From Phorcus lineatus (taxonomy: Eukaryota; Mollusca; Gastropoda; Trochida; Trochidae), in NCBI GenBank assembly GCA_921293015.1, contig OV121091.1:14661755-14725754 (forward strand): a DNA stretch of 64,000 bases, written 5' to 3'. Below the pieces are notes generated by a model. That model made no database searches, was not told the DNA's origin, and saw nothing but the letters and a program-made list of their open reading frames with translations. This document shows, piece by piece, positions 24,989 to 36,640 of the stretch; position 1 is the stretch's first letter; each line of letters begins with the position of its first letter. The position numbers and the translations under genes were made by a program.

Positions 24989-27900
24989 ATACGAATAAAA
25001 TGAATCTAATTGACATTCAGTAAGGACCTGAAAACCATCAAGGTCGAAACATGGTGTTGGCGTTATTCAAATAACCCATTTTCCATTATTGTTCATTTCA
25101 AACATAAAACGTTACTAAATGTGATGTATGAGCCGATGACGTAAGCGAGTCCTGGGTGTGACAGAATATGCCAACTCTTTCTTCTTTCAATAAAAAGTCA
25201 TGAGATGTCAACATCTACAACACTGAAATAGTCACAGTTTTTATTATCGTTTTGTTCGCTATGTTTTTTTATCAAAGTAAAAGTTTTCTTCATGTCAACA
25301 TGTCAAGAGAAAAAAAAGCTGTCAAAGAACACAATGTTATTTTCATGGATTTACAACTTCTTTATTTTCACAATGGCCACTTTTTTGGTATATATCATTA
25401 TGACGTTGTCAGACACATGGGAAAATGAGAGGTATAATAATTTATCATCCTTTACATAAAATTACAAAAAACAACTTCTACAATGCCACTTATGTGTGTT
25501 TGGTTTGTGATTGAGGGCATGCACTTCGATAACAAGAACAAGACTACAATCTGGATTTGCAAAATGTAGCACGGCTGCAATATTTCAAATGATAAGATAC
25601 ACAAACGAGAGTCATCCACGATGTTTTGTTTGTTATGGCCAAATAATGTTTGCAATTGCTGCTTAGATAATCCCGTAATAGGTGTCCTCTATATGGGTTG
25701 GCAGATAGATTTGGTTTTGTATAGTGTACAGAATTCTTCAATCCAAATGAAAATCCAATTTGTCCAACAGCAATGGCTGTTATGTACGAGTAAATCACTT
25801 GTAATGTGACAAATGCAATCAATCATTGTAACATGATAGACATATGGAAGAGAATAAAGGCCGAAAAGCAACTATATATGTTTGAAATACATCGTTTCCA
25901 TTCACCATCCAAGTGCAAAAGATTAATCCCATTAATATCGACATAAGCTGGAGCCCTTTTTCTGATGTAGAACTAAATGTAATCTTTAAAATGGCAGGTC
26001 AGGTCGATAATCACGTTAGATGTAGACTCATGGTCTGTACAAAGCTATATTCCAATTAGGCTCGGATACATAGTTATAGCTATCATGGCATAAATGAGAA
26101 TCGTGAAAAAGAAAAACTCGTGTACATTGTATTACGTACAAAAAATTATTTTGTTTAATCAACGGTTTACTGAAGCAAAATGTTTATGTATTTAGAAAAT
26201 TTACCATTCAAATATAGTACAATTATATTAAATAGCTCGATGTTGAAAAGTGTGGTGATCTCTTCTTTTGTTGATTATTTAATGAAACATGTACACAGAA
26301 TCTGTAATATAAGAGTTACCATAACTAAGAATTTTCTAGAAATTGTTTCGCACGAACTTGATAAAAAAAGATAGAATTATCTGAAGCATACTTCATGTAA
26401 AATGATAATATTATGAAATACATTACTTGATAACTCGTTTATGAAAATATACTTTATTTTGAGGGAGACCATTGACTACTTTTTGTCACATGCCATCAAA
26501 AACGTGTTTTGTGAGATGTTGTATGCATAGTGGGATTGTACTTTAGCTTCATTTGCTTTTAATAGCCCAGAATTTGGAAAACCTATCTGATGAGACCTTT
26601 GAAATGTCTAATTAGTGATCTTGACGTGGGAAGTGTACCCAAAATACTTTAATACCTTTGATGGATCAGTGAAAAGCTACTGATAACTTACACGTACATT
26701 TCTTTTTATAAGCTCTTCAGAGTTGGCAATTTATAGCAAATATTTCTTATCACCTTGACCTTTGAAATAAGGATAGGATTGTTTGATAACCCAACGTTGG
26801 CTTCTTTTTCTTTAATCGCAATTAGTCAACTTATATGACAACTTAAACTTTACTTGAAATAATTATGCTTGTATCCTCGCAATCAGTTTTCAAAAAACAC
26901 ATAGGGTTCTCTGTCATCATTTACAGATGTGGTCAATTTGCAAAGTTAGTTTTCAAAATTAGGATACAGTGATGGGATATCTCTTTTTTTTTTTTAAAAA
27001 CTAATGCCCAGATTCAGTTTACATTATTCGTAGTTTTTTCTCTAGTGTCTTACATTCTGTATATTCATCATAACTTTGCCATCTTCATTGCCTATGTATT
27101 CTTGATTATATGTTTTTATCTATCAAAATGACATAAATCAATTCATTATTGAACTTATCTAAAGAAATACTACTACTTGATTGATCGATACTGATTATGG
27201 TTGCTGTGAATATTGATCCCATAAAAACGTTAAAGCAGTGTATGTGCACAAAAGTTTGAATAATGTTCGATAAAAACATTAAATTTACCCTATTGTTTTT
27301 TTTAAAAAATATACTGCATTAAAATGCTTTTTGGGGAATTTCAAGTAAGTTGTTAGGATGTTCATTTACTTTTCATCAAAACACTTACTTTTTTATCCAG
27401 ATAATGACAAATTGAAATGGGTAAAAATGCTCAAGCAATTCATGTAAACACTGTGACTCGTTACTCTGCACTTAAATAAACATTAAATTACGATAGAGAT
27501 TTGTGTATTAAGTTCAAAGGTTTCAAACAAGATAAAAGATAATCATCGAAGTTTGAAAGTATGTGATGAATTCTAAGAGCAATATAATTTGGAAGAAAAT
27601 CAAACTGGTTTAGAAATGAAATTTTGTTGCCTTCCTTGAATGTAATTTTAACAAGTTGTTCAATTGCTTTCTTAACAGGATTTCAAACTTATTGTCTTCA
27701 AACCTTTGAAGGTATCAAATTCAATTACTTTCCTGAAGTGATCGTGACCCATTCAATTACGTGGGACATTTGTAGAAAGCAATCACTTAAAACTTCAACA
27801 AAAATACAAATTTTACGAAATTTTCATGGCCATTTTAAGGCAATGTTGAAATGAATACATGCGAAGTTATAAAAAGTTGCATCTATGGCATTTTCGACCC

Positions 27901-28970
27901 ACAGAGGTTATCTATGCCACTTTCCGACATAACCATTGTTACAAGTAAATGGTAAGTTCGACTTTAAATTGGCGACGTTGTTTCTCTCTGAGCGTTCAAA
28001 CTGCTGTAAGAACTGAGGCATCTTTAAGTGACCAATCATTTGGGACAATTGTTATGTATAGATGTGTATTTATTTCTCTCATAGAACTCATCACACTCCT
28101 TTGCAAGGGTGAAATTGAGAAGGGACAAAATGAAATATGTCAAATGATTGCATGAGGAATCTGTTTAATGAATTAATTTCAGTACTGCTTGCAACTTTGT
28201 AATTTGCAGAAATTGTAAATGGCTTGTCAGAGAAAATAAGAAAGTTACATTATCCATGCATGTAGATAAGTTGAAGAAACTGTCCATGTAGTATATTTCG
28301 AAAAGTAAACATTTACTTTAGTTGAAGTACTTTTCGTATTTAAAAGCAATACATGTTTGCTATTACATTGAATATAATAAAGATTTGTCTACACTAACGA
28401 TAAAGATCATATCAATAAGTAGACAACAATGTATAATATCTAATCGGTAATTGCTACTTTAGTGAAAAAGGTCAAACTTGCAAGTGTGTTATTAAAATCT
28501 GCAGTAAGATGCATTGTAATTTACAAAAATGTAGATTGCAGTTGTTATTTTACCTTGAGGATTAATTTTGATTTGACATTTTAGGGTAATATTCTGACTC
28601 CGCCTCAGTTACATATACGTCAAAGCCGTTTTTTTACTACACAGCGTATAGAACGTGAAATAGATCATAGCGTAAGCCGAGAATCAAACCATTGCGCATA
28701 TTCATTTCATCAGTTATGCCTGACTATAAATCATGTTAGATAGTCAGGATTAACAAGTTTATCAAGTAGGTAATATACAAAATACTAACAAAACATGACT
28801 GGTAAACTTCCCCTACATAGATATCAAGTTTTATTACACGCGCGTTGAATAAATCTGTTAATTAGATCAATAAAATCAGAAGGCTAATGCCTTTATTATA
28901 TAGAGGAAAAATAAGTCATAAACGTGACATCATTTCAGAAGTTGTTCAATCCCTGTATTCTGCAAGTGGA
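24989..28970. other. Long non-coding A+T-rich stretch
   Basis: About 4 kb without repeats, RNA promoter boxes or reading frames that I can support. Overlapping short frames near 25452-25871 on both strands share no recognisable feature. Confidence 0.55.
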
Positions 28971-29727
28971 GTTGAAAATGTGTACATGCATTTACTTAAG
29001 ATATCTCAGCCCTTTAAGTGTTAACGTATAAATCTTGATGTTATGCAGTCACTAATTGTCTGCCCTTCTAACTCTTGCCTTTTTTCTTCCATCAATATCT
29101 ATTCTAGTCAGGCCCAGACAAAGAGACCAATGCTTCAGGGCAGTGTTCCCGTCACGAGTTTCACGACGTCTTGCCAAATGCGTGTATTTTAGAGCAATTA
29201 TTCCTCAATGATTATATGGTAAATTCTCCGAGGTTATACCCTACTTTATATTCTATTAGGATTCATGCAGTTTGACGATACACATTACTGTATCAGTGTT
29301 TTATCAATTCTGAAAAAATATATTTGGAGGTGAAATTTACCATGATTAAAAAAGTTGGACTTTTATAGTTGCATATAGATGCAAAATTTCTCTCACTTTT
29401 TTAAAGCATTGAATTGGATTATTCGGTAGAAGAATAAGTCGTTTTCGCTTCGTTGTACTTTAACTCATACAAGGTTTCGACATTACTTTATCATATTCGA
29501 TGGTTGCCTGTAAATGTGTATTATCTTATGTAGTATTTTTGAAACGTTAAGGATGCTTCCATTCACAATCCAATGACAACTCATGTAATTGAAACATAAA
29601 TCAGGTCAAGCAATGTCATCACGATAGACGAATGTGCAATTACCTTCATGGATGATTAATCAATTGGAACACCAAATAGATTTATGTTGCTCTTTAATCG
29701 ACTTAAAACATTGTTCTTGATTATTTA

Positions 29728-29856
29728 TTAGATCAACAACGAAATTTGCTTGACCTTTTTGGCTGATGCAAACATCCATTTTAATTGAGGACCAATGTTA
29801 AATGTTTCAATAATTGATTGGGTGATGAAAAGGCACAGAACAAATGCATGTTCTGA
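29728..29856 (-). other. Conserved island of segment A, copy 1, open minus frame
   Basis: Within the duplication, 29765-29821 matches 33576-33632 at 56 of 57 bases without gaps, far better than the surrounding sequence. On the minus strand both copies are open. Copy 1 reads 42 codons ending in TAA at 29728-29730, and shares the run IIETF, then IGPQLKWMFAS, with copy 2. Downstream the copies differ by an exact 9-base (three-codon) indel and end at equivalent stop codons. In-frame indels and shared stops suggest a coding end exon. However, the near-absence of silent changes fits a non-coding conserved element or gene conversion equally well. Confidence 0.3.
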
Positions 29857-30142
29857 TTATATGTATGATTCACTGTGACTTCTGTGTCAATAACACTTAT
29901 TTTCTAATTTACAGATATTGCTTGATATAAATGATGTTTTTCAGGTGTTTTGAAAATCCCTGAAACAAACATCATATACAAATGTAGTTAAGCCTTCAAA
30001 AGTCTCATTGAATGGAAAACATGTATTTACATTCTATAGTGTCTCAGATAGATGGTTCGGCTATTTTCACAATCGCTATTATCGCATAAGTACTTTTTGA
30101 GATAAATAAATTGTTTACATGTATCAAAATATAATGAGTCTT

Positions 30143-30215
30143 GACCCGGATATGTTTCTCCATGAATAGAGCTTTCTGGGTTCGATTCCCGGCTGTATCC
30201 CTTCAAAATATTCCA
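30143..30215 (+). other. tRNA-like B-box remnant, segment A copy 1
   Basis: GGGTTCGATTCCCGG forms a T-arm-like sequence with a perfect B box, preceded by GACCCGGATATGTTTCTCC. The equivalent site in copy 2 (about 33930-33990) keeps both the B box and the GGATGTTTCTCC element. No matching acceptor stem or A box could be found about 50-60 bases upstream, so this is not a functional tRNA gene. It probably reflects an old SINE present before the duplication. Confidence 0.4.
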
Positions 30216-31450
30216 AATATAAAATGTGTTGCACCCTTGATTCAAGGACAACAATTATAGAACAGAAGATCTCTTAAACTGGCGTTGCACTGTCGTTGCC
30301 GTTTGTCGAGGGCTAACAAAGAGTTTCCAAATTTACTGTGTATTATACAGTCAGTCAACCATGTAATCGTTATTTAGTATAGAGAAGGTATAATACTTGG
30401 AGGACAAATAATGTTCCAATTTAACGAAAACATTAAACAAATGTATAATAATTATGAAATATAAAACACTTACCCTCCCTAGGCTGGCGTTAATATACCA
30501 TATTGTTGATTGATCTCTTTATTACTGAGGTTATGCAAGTTACAGATTTTTATAGCTCTAGGTTTTTTACGTCTTGAGGTAATCATTTAAAAAATTACCT
30601 ATCTATTAGCTTATGAAATATACAGCTACAACGAGCTTTTTGACACCCTCTTTAGTTTTTAAAACTATTATTAAATAAGTGTAGATAGCAGTTTTGAGCG
30701 TTGTTATTGAAGATAAATCGCAGTCATATGTCGATACTTTACACAATACATAAGTAATACAGTTTCTGTCATCATATTTAGCTTGTACTCGGTCAGTTTT
30801 CAAATAAATTTCAAATCATTTGATACCGACCGGGCCGTTAGGCTAAGTCTGTGTATGTGTCTGTTTGACAAATTATCAATAGCAGCAAAAAGGAACCGCA
30901 ATGATAACAAATGGTACTTCAGTCGGAGCACTTTTTCGAACTAGCATTTATTTTTACCGTGCTTGCAGACATATACTTACATCTATACAGCTTATAGTAT
31001 ATGGTGTATTTTACTCTTGTTAACCTTTGACTCGATGGTACACCTGCATTTTTTTTTTATGCAAACCTACGCCAAACCAGGTGGGTGGGCTATTAAGTTC
31101 TGCTCCGTAGAATCTCTGAAAGTCTGTTGCAGTTCAATCCATCCCCTCAAAACTAAAGCCATCGCCTGACTTCCCACAAGGCTCAAGTTTCACGCCTTGA
31201 ATATCAAAACAAAACAGCACCAATTATTATTATTATTATTTATTGTTTTAGTTCTGAGAATTTTGATACAGAGTTCATTTCATTTGTAATTCCTTAAGAC
31301 ATTTCATGAGGTATCACGTTGTTAGTAAACCTACAAGTGTCTTGCTAAGCTGATCAGGAAAATTGGGTTCAGACTTTGATCCTGCACTGGGATGAGCTTA
31401 AAAGCTATGGCCACGTTCAATTTTATATAAACATATTAAAAAAATGTTTT

Positions 31451-31520
31451 AAAAATAAAAATGTTAACTGTTTGATTGTTAATTTAAAAATAAAAATGTT
31501 AACTGTTTGATTGTTAATTT
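31451..31520 (+). repeat. Exact 2 x 35-bp tandem repeat
   Basis: Two identical 35-base units (31451-31485 and 31486-31520) each start AAAAATAAAAATGTTAACTG and end GATTGTTAATTT. Perfect identity implies that the duplication is very young compared with the surrounding drift. Confidence 0.97.
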
Positions 31521-32599
31521 ATATGTTGATAGAATTCCTGAAATGGCATCTATCGTTTCTACTTACTTCATTTATATTCTCTAATTTTCCTATATCATAA
31601 CGAATATTCAGTCCTGCTCGTGTCGAAAAAGTAAACTTTCCCATTTCACTGGTGAATCACACAACATTTACATACATACATACAAAGTAACGAGATTCGT
31701 TTGGCTTATCAACAGCCGTATTTGCCTGAAATTTGATTTTGTGTTTATGAGTTTATCATTGTACAGGATTTAAAACATAAATTCGTTACATTGTTTGACT
31801 ATAACCTCCAACGTTTGGACCATTCCTACCATCCCTATTTCATAACCTTTGCATAAAACCTTTAACAAATGAAAAAATCAATATATATCAATTTATACTT
31901 ACGGTATGCTTCAGTTTAATATTTGATAATTTAAGCCAAACCTGTAGGAAAAGCTTATAGTTGAAGAGACGTGTAAGAAACAGAATACAATGATTTTGAT
32001 GAAAGTTGTCACATTTGCCTCTGCACAATTCATTCAATGAAAAGCCACATTTTTAAAAGTTTTTCTGATAAGCCATTAGTTTTGTATCATACCATAAGAA
32101 TCACGATTATGATAGCTATCACTTTGTCGCTCATTTGGAAACACATAGGATTGATCTTCGAGTCATTTTAGGTAATGTTTACATGTAAGAGGATAGAGTA
32201 GAGCGAGTGATATACTGATATTCTGACACGAGTGTCATGAACATACATGTAGCTTGTCATGGGCACGAAAATGATATTCAGTTTATTGAGAAAGTCGCAA
32301 AATCAAGGAAATTGTGAATGTCAACCTCCCTACATACGCGGTTTACTCGCCATTGTCACATTTGGAATGTAACATCATAGCCGAACCATGACGTCAAAGA
32401 ATTTCTTATGACGTGAAGTCACAATAAAAAAGTATTTTGCTCAGAGCCATCGTACTTGTATATGATTGCCCTGGTATGTATTACGTTTTTTTTTTACTGA
32501 GATGAAAAGAAATCACCATTTCATAAATATATGTGTGTTTGAACTTCAATCGTTCTAATGTCCAATCTTCAATCTGCCTTTTTGTAGTATTTATTTGGC
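31521..32599. other. Non-coding spacer between duplicated segments A
   Basis: No feature supported. It separates the two copies of segment A, which are therefore not perfectly adjacent. Confidence 0.5.
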
Positions 32600-32990
32600 A
32601 ACTGTACATGATTTCATCTCAAGCCTGACAGTTCACTTGCAACGTGTAAATTGTGTTATTATCCAGGCACTAATTGTCTACTCTTTTCATTGTAGCTTTT
32701 TTCGTTGATCAATATCTATTCTTGTCAGACTCGGTCAATAAAACATTGCTTCAGGGTAGTGTTCACGTCACGAGTAACACGACTTCTTGCCAAATTCATG
32801 TCAGTGGTAACAAGTTGTTTTATAACGATGATTCAACAATAGTTTCACAGAAAACACTTTGAGATCATTATGCACAACTTTATGACGAATGCAGTCAAAT
32901 GAAACACTTAAATGTAAATGCTTTTGAATATATATAAATAGCATATATGAAATACATATAAATATGAACTCAAAAATCGTATTGACTAGT

Positions 32991-33001
32991 CACACACACA
33001 T

Positions 33002-33080
<79 letters not shown>
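32991..33080. repeat. CA / TA microsatellite
   Basis: A short CA run with one interruption (32991-33012) leads into an uninterrupted TA run ending at 33080. It is absent from copy 1 of segment A, so it expanded after the duplication. The Ile-Tyr open frame across it (32964-33170) is an artefact. Confidence 0.98.
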
Positions 33081-33081
<1 letters not shown>

Positions 33082-33529
33082 GATTTTTTAATTTGGACCT
33101 ATGTAAGAAAGTTTTATTTGACTCTACTTTAAATTGCACATTTGACATTCACTGTTGTAGACACATTTGATAAAACTATCTGGGAAATCAATTAGTCATC
33201 TACGCTTTGCTACACTTATACACATACATACTATTGTAAGATAAATGGCACAGATGTAGTTTTGAAACATGTTGTTCTCATCTCTGTCGCGCGAATACAA
33301 ACAAATATTCAGTTAAATGTGAATGTTTATTATAAAAATGTTGTATATTTTTAAAATCAAGGATGCCGCAATTCACCTTCCGATGAAAACTGTGAACATT
33401 TAATCATGAAGAGCACTGTCATCACGATGAATGAATGTTCAATTACCATCTTAATTATTGATCATTTGGAACAACAAACAGTTCTATGTTGCCATCGAAT
33501 CGATTTAAAAAATTATTCTTGGTTATATA

Positions 33530-33667
33530 TTAGATCATCAACTGAATTTGCTTGAACCTTTTGGCAAATGCCGCAGATGCAAACATCCATTTTAATTGAG
33601 GACCAATTTTAAATGTTTCAATAATTGATTGGATGATGAAAGGCACATAACAAATGCATGTTCTGAT
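33530..33667 (-). other. Conserved island of segment A, copy 2, open minus frame
   Basis: This partner of 29728-29856 contains the matching 57-base core at 33576-33632. The minus frame is open for 45 codons to a TAA at 33530-33532. It includes IIETFKIGPQLKWMFASAAF and then AKRFKQIQLMI, whereas copy 1 lacks three residues at the ASA position and ends KQISLLI. A 1-base indel upstream (a TTTT versus TTT run) puts the more distal part out of register. The core also carries homeodomain-type ATTA/TAAT sites and an octamer-like ATGCAAA, compatible with an enhancer. Confidence 0.3.
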
Positions 33668-33929
33668 TTAATATGTTGGGTTTTTTTAAATTCCTACGCA
33701 CTTCATGTATGATTCAATATAACTTTTGTGTCCATAATAATTATCTTTTAATGTTAAGAGATTGCTTGATATAATATTGTTTTTCAGATGTTTTGAAAAT
33801 CACTAAATCGAAAATCATATACAAATGTAGTTCAGCCTTCAAAATTGAATTGATGTTGATAAATCGGCGCACAGCAAATTCATGTTCCGATTTAAAATAT
33901 TTTTGTTTTTTAAATAGCAAACTCTGATG

Positions 33930-33992
33930 ACCCTTGTACTGGGGATGTTTCTCCTTTCTGGGTTCGATTCCCGACCGCGTCATACTGAAATT
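33930..33992 (+). other. tRNA-like B-box remnant, segment A copy 2
   Basis: GGGTTCGATTCCCGACC follows GGGGATGTTTCTCCTTTCT, mirroring the site at 30143-30215. No cloverleaf can be completed upstream. The minus-strand translation over it (SGIEPR) is a known by-product of B-box sequence, so the 125-codon frame at 33741-34118 is not treated as a gene. Confidence 0.4.
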
Positions 33993-35811
33993 AATCAAAA
34001 GATAGGAGATTTTGCATCCTTGCTGACGGGAAGTTAGAGGACATACCATTACTTGAACTGGCATTGCACTATGGTTGCCGGTAACGAAGCCAAAAAAGAA
34101 TTTAAAAAATTTACTCAATCAACAACTCTTATTTGGTACGGAGAATGTCTCAGGCCTGTAGTACATACTATTCAAAGATTATGAGGACGATAAAGAATAA
34201 TTGTAGTCTTTTAATTTACAACACCATTTACACTCCTTTTAAGACTTTCTGTGATATTCTATATGGTTGATTTAAATAAATTAACACGGGGGACAAAGTT
34301 TTTTGGCTGTATGTCATTTTAAAGTTTTAATGACATTGTCTTGAGGTAGTTTATTACTTTTCGACCTAACTTGATAGCCTGAAAAGTGACGGTGATGCAG
34401 CCAACTTTTTCATACCTTTTTCCGTTTTCCAAAACATCGAGGTTGATGAAGTATGGAGAAAAGTTTAAGAACACCATTATTTAAAGAGAAATGCAGACAA
34501 GAGTCACTACTTTACACATTACATAACTTAAGAGTTATTGTCGTTATAATAAGCTTGTACTTGGTTATTCAAATCGATTTTAAAACATATGGCACCGAAG
34601 AGGCGGCCTGGCTAATTGTCAGTCATTAGATCGATATGTTCTGTTTAAGTGTCTATTTGATAAATTATACACTTAAAAAATGGCTTAACAAAAGCAAAGG
34701 AAACGTAAAGCGTAATTCCTAAGATAAGAAATGCTATAATGTTCCTAAGGGGACGTTTTTTAACGAGCATCTATAGTCGAAGGACATTATCAAAATGTAT
34801 GAAATCCTTAAACAAACATTGATTACTTCAGACATAAACATACTACCTAGCTGGTTATCATAATTAAATTGTTAGCTTGTTATATCCTTTAAGCTTAAAG
34901 AATAAAATGGTACGATTTTCTATTTCTATTTTCTATCATAATTATTTCTTATTAAGATGTCATATGAAGTAGAATGAAAAATTGATCTGATTTCACCAAA
35001 AATGAAATAAAGGGATGTGACATCTCTTGCTTTGTTCATTACCCAAGCAGTATATTTCTTTCATAAGATAGAGAATATTATTTCCTGCAATTTTCAGAGA
35101 TGGATTTAGCATGGTAGATATTATTGCTACACAATTTTTAAAAACATCTGCAAATAATCCAACATCTCTGTTTTCGGATACGTCCAGATCAACATGACAG
35201 GGTTGTAAGTTTAGAGAGATGAATCGAAGGCAAAGTGTACGAAGTATCCATAGATTGCATCCTTCTGACTCATCGTAAACTCTCGTATCCAGATCTCCGG
35301 ACATGTCTAGTAAATCCGGAACACTCGAAAATGTTATATAGTATACAGTGTTTTTCTTTTTGGTATCCTATATTACAACATCTCACCGATGTCACACTAA
35401 TATAAAATATGAATTAATTTGTACTACCTTAAGGGTACTGATAAAGCAGAACATTTTGACCTCTATTCACTTACATTGTATATGTATGATGTATTGTATA
35501 TACAAAGATCAATTTTTAGGATGGGTCCATTGACCTTTTACATTGCAGGTCCGGTGACCCTGGTGTTAACTTCAGTGACCTCGTATCACTTGCATGCAAA
35601 ACTATCCCAATAAGGACCGTTGCACATGCGATACGTTTATAGCAAATTCGTCACGCGTCTTCCTTCAAGGGTTCGAACGCACGTACAACCCGTCAATCAT
35701 TGTTCTTATTTCCTTAGTTCTGAGTAATATGATACAACATTCATTTGATATCTAATTATTAAAGACTTGTTTTATGATATTTCACGGTGCAAGTAATCCT
35801 ACCTACACCAA

Positions 35812-36196
35812 CTTAGGTTGATTTTAAGCCTTTGGTCTCGTAGAGGAACGAGATGAACATAAATGGGGAGATTAAATTCACATAGAAAGTAATGAATTAA
35901 AAATGTGTTAATTGTTTGCCGATGTGTTTTATGTGTTATATACTTGTATATTATAGTCTCTCATAACCCCATGGAGGGTGGCTCGATATATTTTATCTAT
36001 TATTTTCCTCACGATGTAAATATTTCACTATATATATATGTATCGAGGTGAGACTTAAATAAAATATCTGTCTGTCTGTCTAAGTCGATATGGACAATTA
36101 GGTTGATTTTAAGCCTTTAATTTGATCTTGTAGCGGAACGAGCTGAACATGAATGGGGAGATTTGAATCAAATTCACATAGAATGTAATAAATTAT
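35812..36196 (+). repeat. ~93-bp direct duplication flanking a CTGT-tailed insert
   Basis: A segment starting TAGGTTGATTTTAAGCCTTT and ending CACATAGAA occurs at about 35814-35902 and again at 36099-36185, with small differences (GTAGAGGAACGAGATGAACA versus GTAGCGGAACGAGCTGAACA). Between them (35935-36083) lies sequence ending GGTGAGACTTAAATAAAA plus a CTGTCTGTCTGTC tail, the same 3' motif as at 7521. This could be a duplication with a retroposon in its middle. Confidence 0.6.
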
Positions 36197-36454
36197 CAGT
36201 TTCGCTGATGTCGAAACACAAATTTGTCAATAACTCTTACAAGACTAGAAACCCCGAATTATTGAACATACAAGCAAACATGTAATCAAATTGTGATGTT
36301 ACATTTAGATAACTTTAACAGGATCTGCTTAAGATTTGTTATGTTGGTTTGAATATTATACCATGAAAGTGTCGCTTATTAGTGTAAATAATATATGAAT
36401 AGATATGTAGTGAAACATTTACTTCAAACTACTTCGCTCAATAACTTATTGTGG

Positions 36455-36640
36455 TGTGGTGGTTTAGTTGCTTTTACCCTTTAGGCACCTGAAATAAGTC
36501 GGCCGGAGTAGGGACACCCAAGCTGAACAGGGCGACGGGTAAAAGTCAACCAGAATAAGACAGGTTCTAAAACCTGCTGTCTTTATCTCACTGTGCCTTT
36601 CTCTCCGTCTTTTCCCTCAACCTTTCGATCCCTTTCTCCC
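36455..36640. other. G+C-richer island, unassigned repeat?
   Basis: A compact, less A+T-rich stretch holds GGCGACGGGTAAAAGTCAACC and an imperfect hairpin AAGACAGGTT / AACCTGCTGTCTT, followed by a pyrimidine-rich run (CTTTCTCTCCGTCTTTTCCC). It contrasts with its neighbours and looks like a fragment of an inserted element. I cannot identify ends or a family. Confidence 0.3.

Larger units (their letters stand above)
28975..31420. repeat. Duplicated segment A, copy 1
   Basis: This segment aligns collinearly, in direct orientation, with 32600-35790. Anchors in order: CACTAATTGTCT (29049 / 32668), TGCTTCAGGG with GTCACGAGT (29131 / 32747), AAGGATGC (29549 / 33360), a 57-base core (29765 / 33576), ACAAATGTAGTT with AGCCTTCAAAA (about 29979 / 33820), GGGTTCGATTCCCG (about 30178 / 33959), CTTTACACA (30737 / 34510), and TTAGTTCTGAG (about 31249 / 35715). 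Offsets grow from about 3.6 to 4.5 kb because of indels, including the TA microsatellite in copy 2. Most of the pair looks roughly 70-80% identical by eye. No gene is recognised in it. Confidence 0.8.
32600..35790. repeat. Duplicated segment A, copy 2
   Basis: Collinear with 28975-31420 through the anchors listed for copy 1. It is longer mainly because of the CA/TA microsatellite at 32991-33080 and extra sequence between 34740 and 35700. The plus-strand frame at 32674-32862 crosses the conserved TGCTTCAGGG/GTCACGAGT island. The same reading in copy 1 is possible only after a 1-base indel, with QGSVxVTSxTTSCQ preserved in both. This is suggestive but too short to call an exon. Confidence 0.8.

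Noticed and set aside
26585..26612. Hammerhead-ribozyme-like CTGATGA followed by GAAA and GTC
   Set aside because: The bases between CTGATGA and GAAA cannot form stem II, and no stem I or III partners were found.
33741..34118. 125-codon minus-strand frame, one of the longest in the window
   Set aside because: It includes SGIEPR, the usual by-product of a tRNA B box, and shows no domain. The paralogous region (30027-30254) has a different broken frame.
35812..36196. Solo or paired LTRs of a retrovirus-like element
   Set aside because: The direct repeats are only about 93 bp and lack TG..CA ends, a primer-binding site and a polypurine tract. No gag or pol similarity was seen anywhere in the window.
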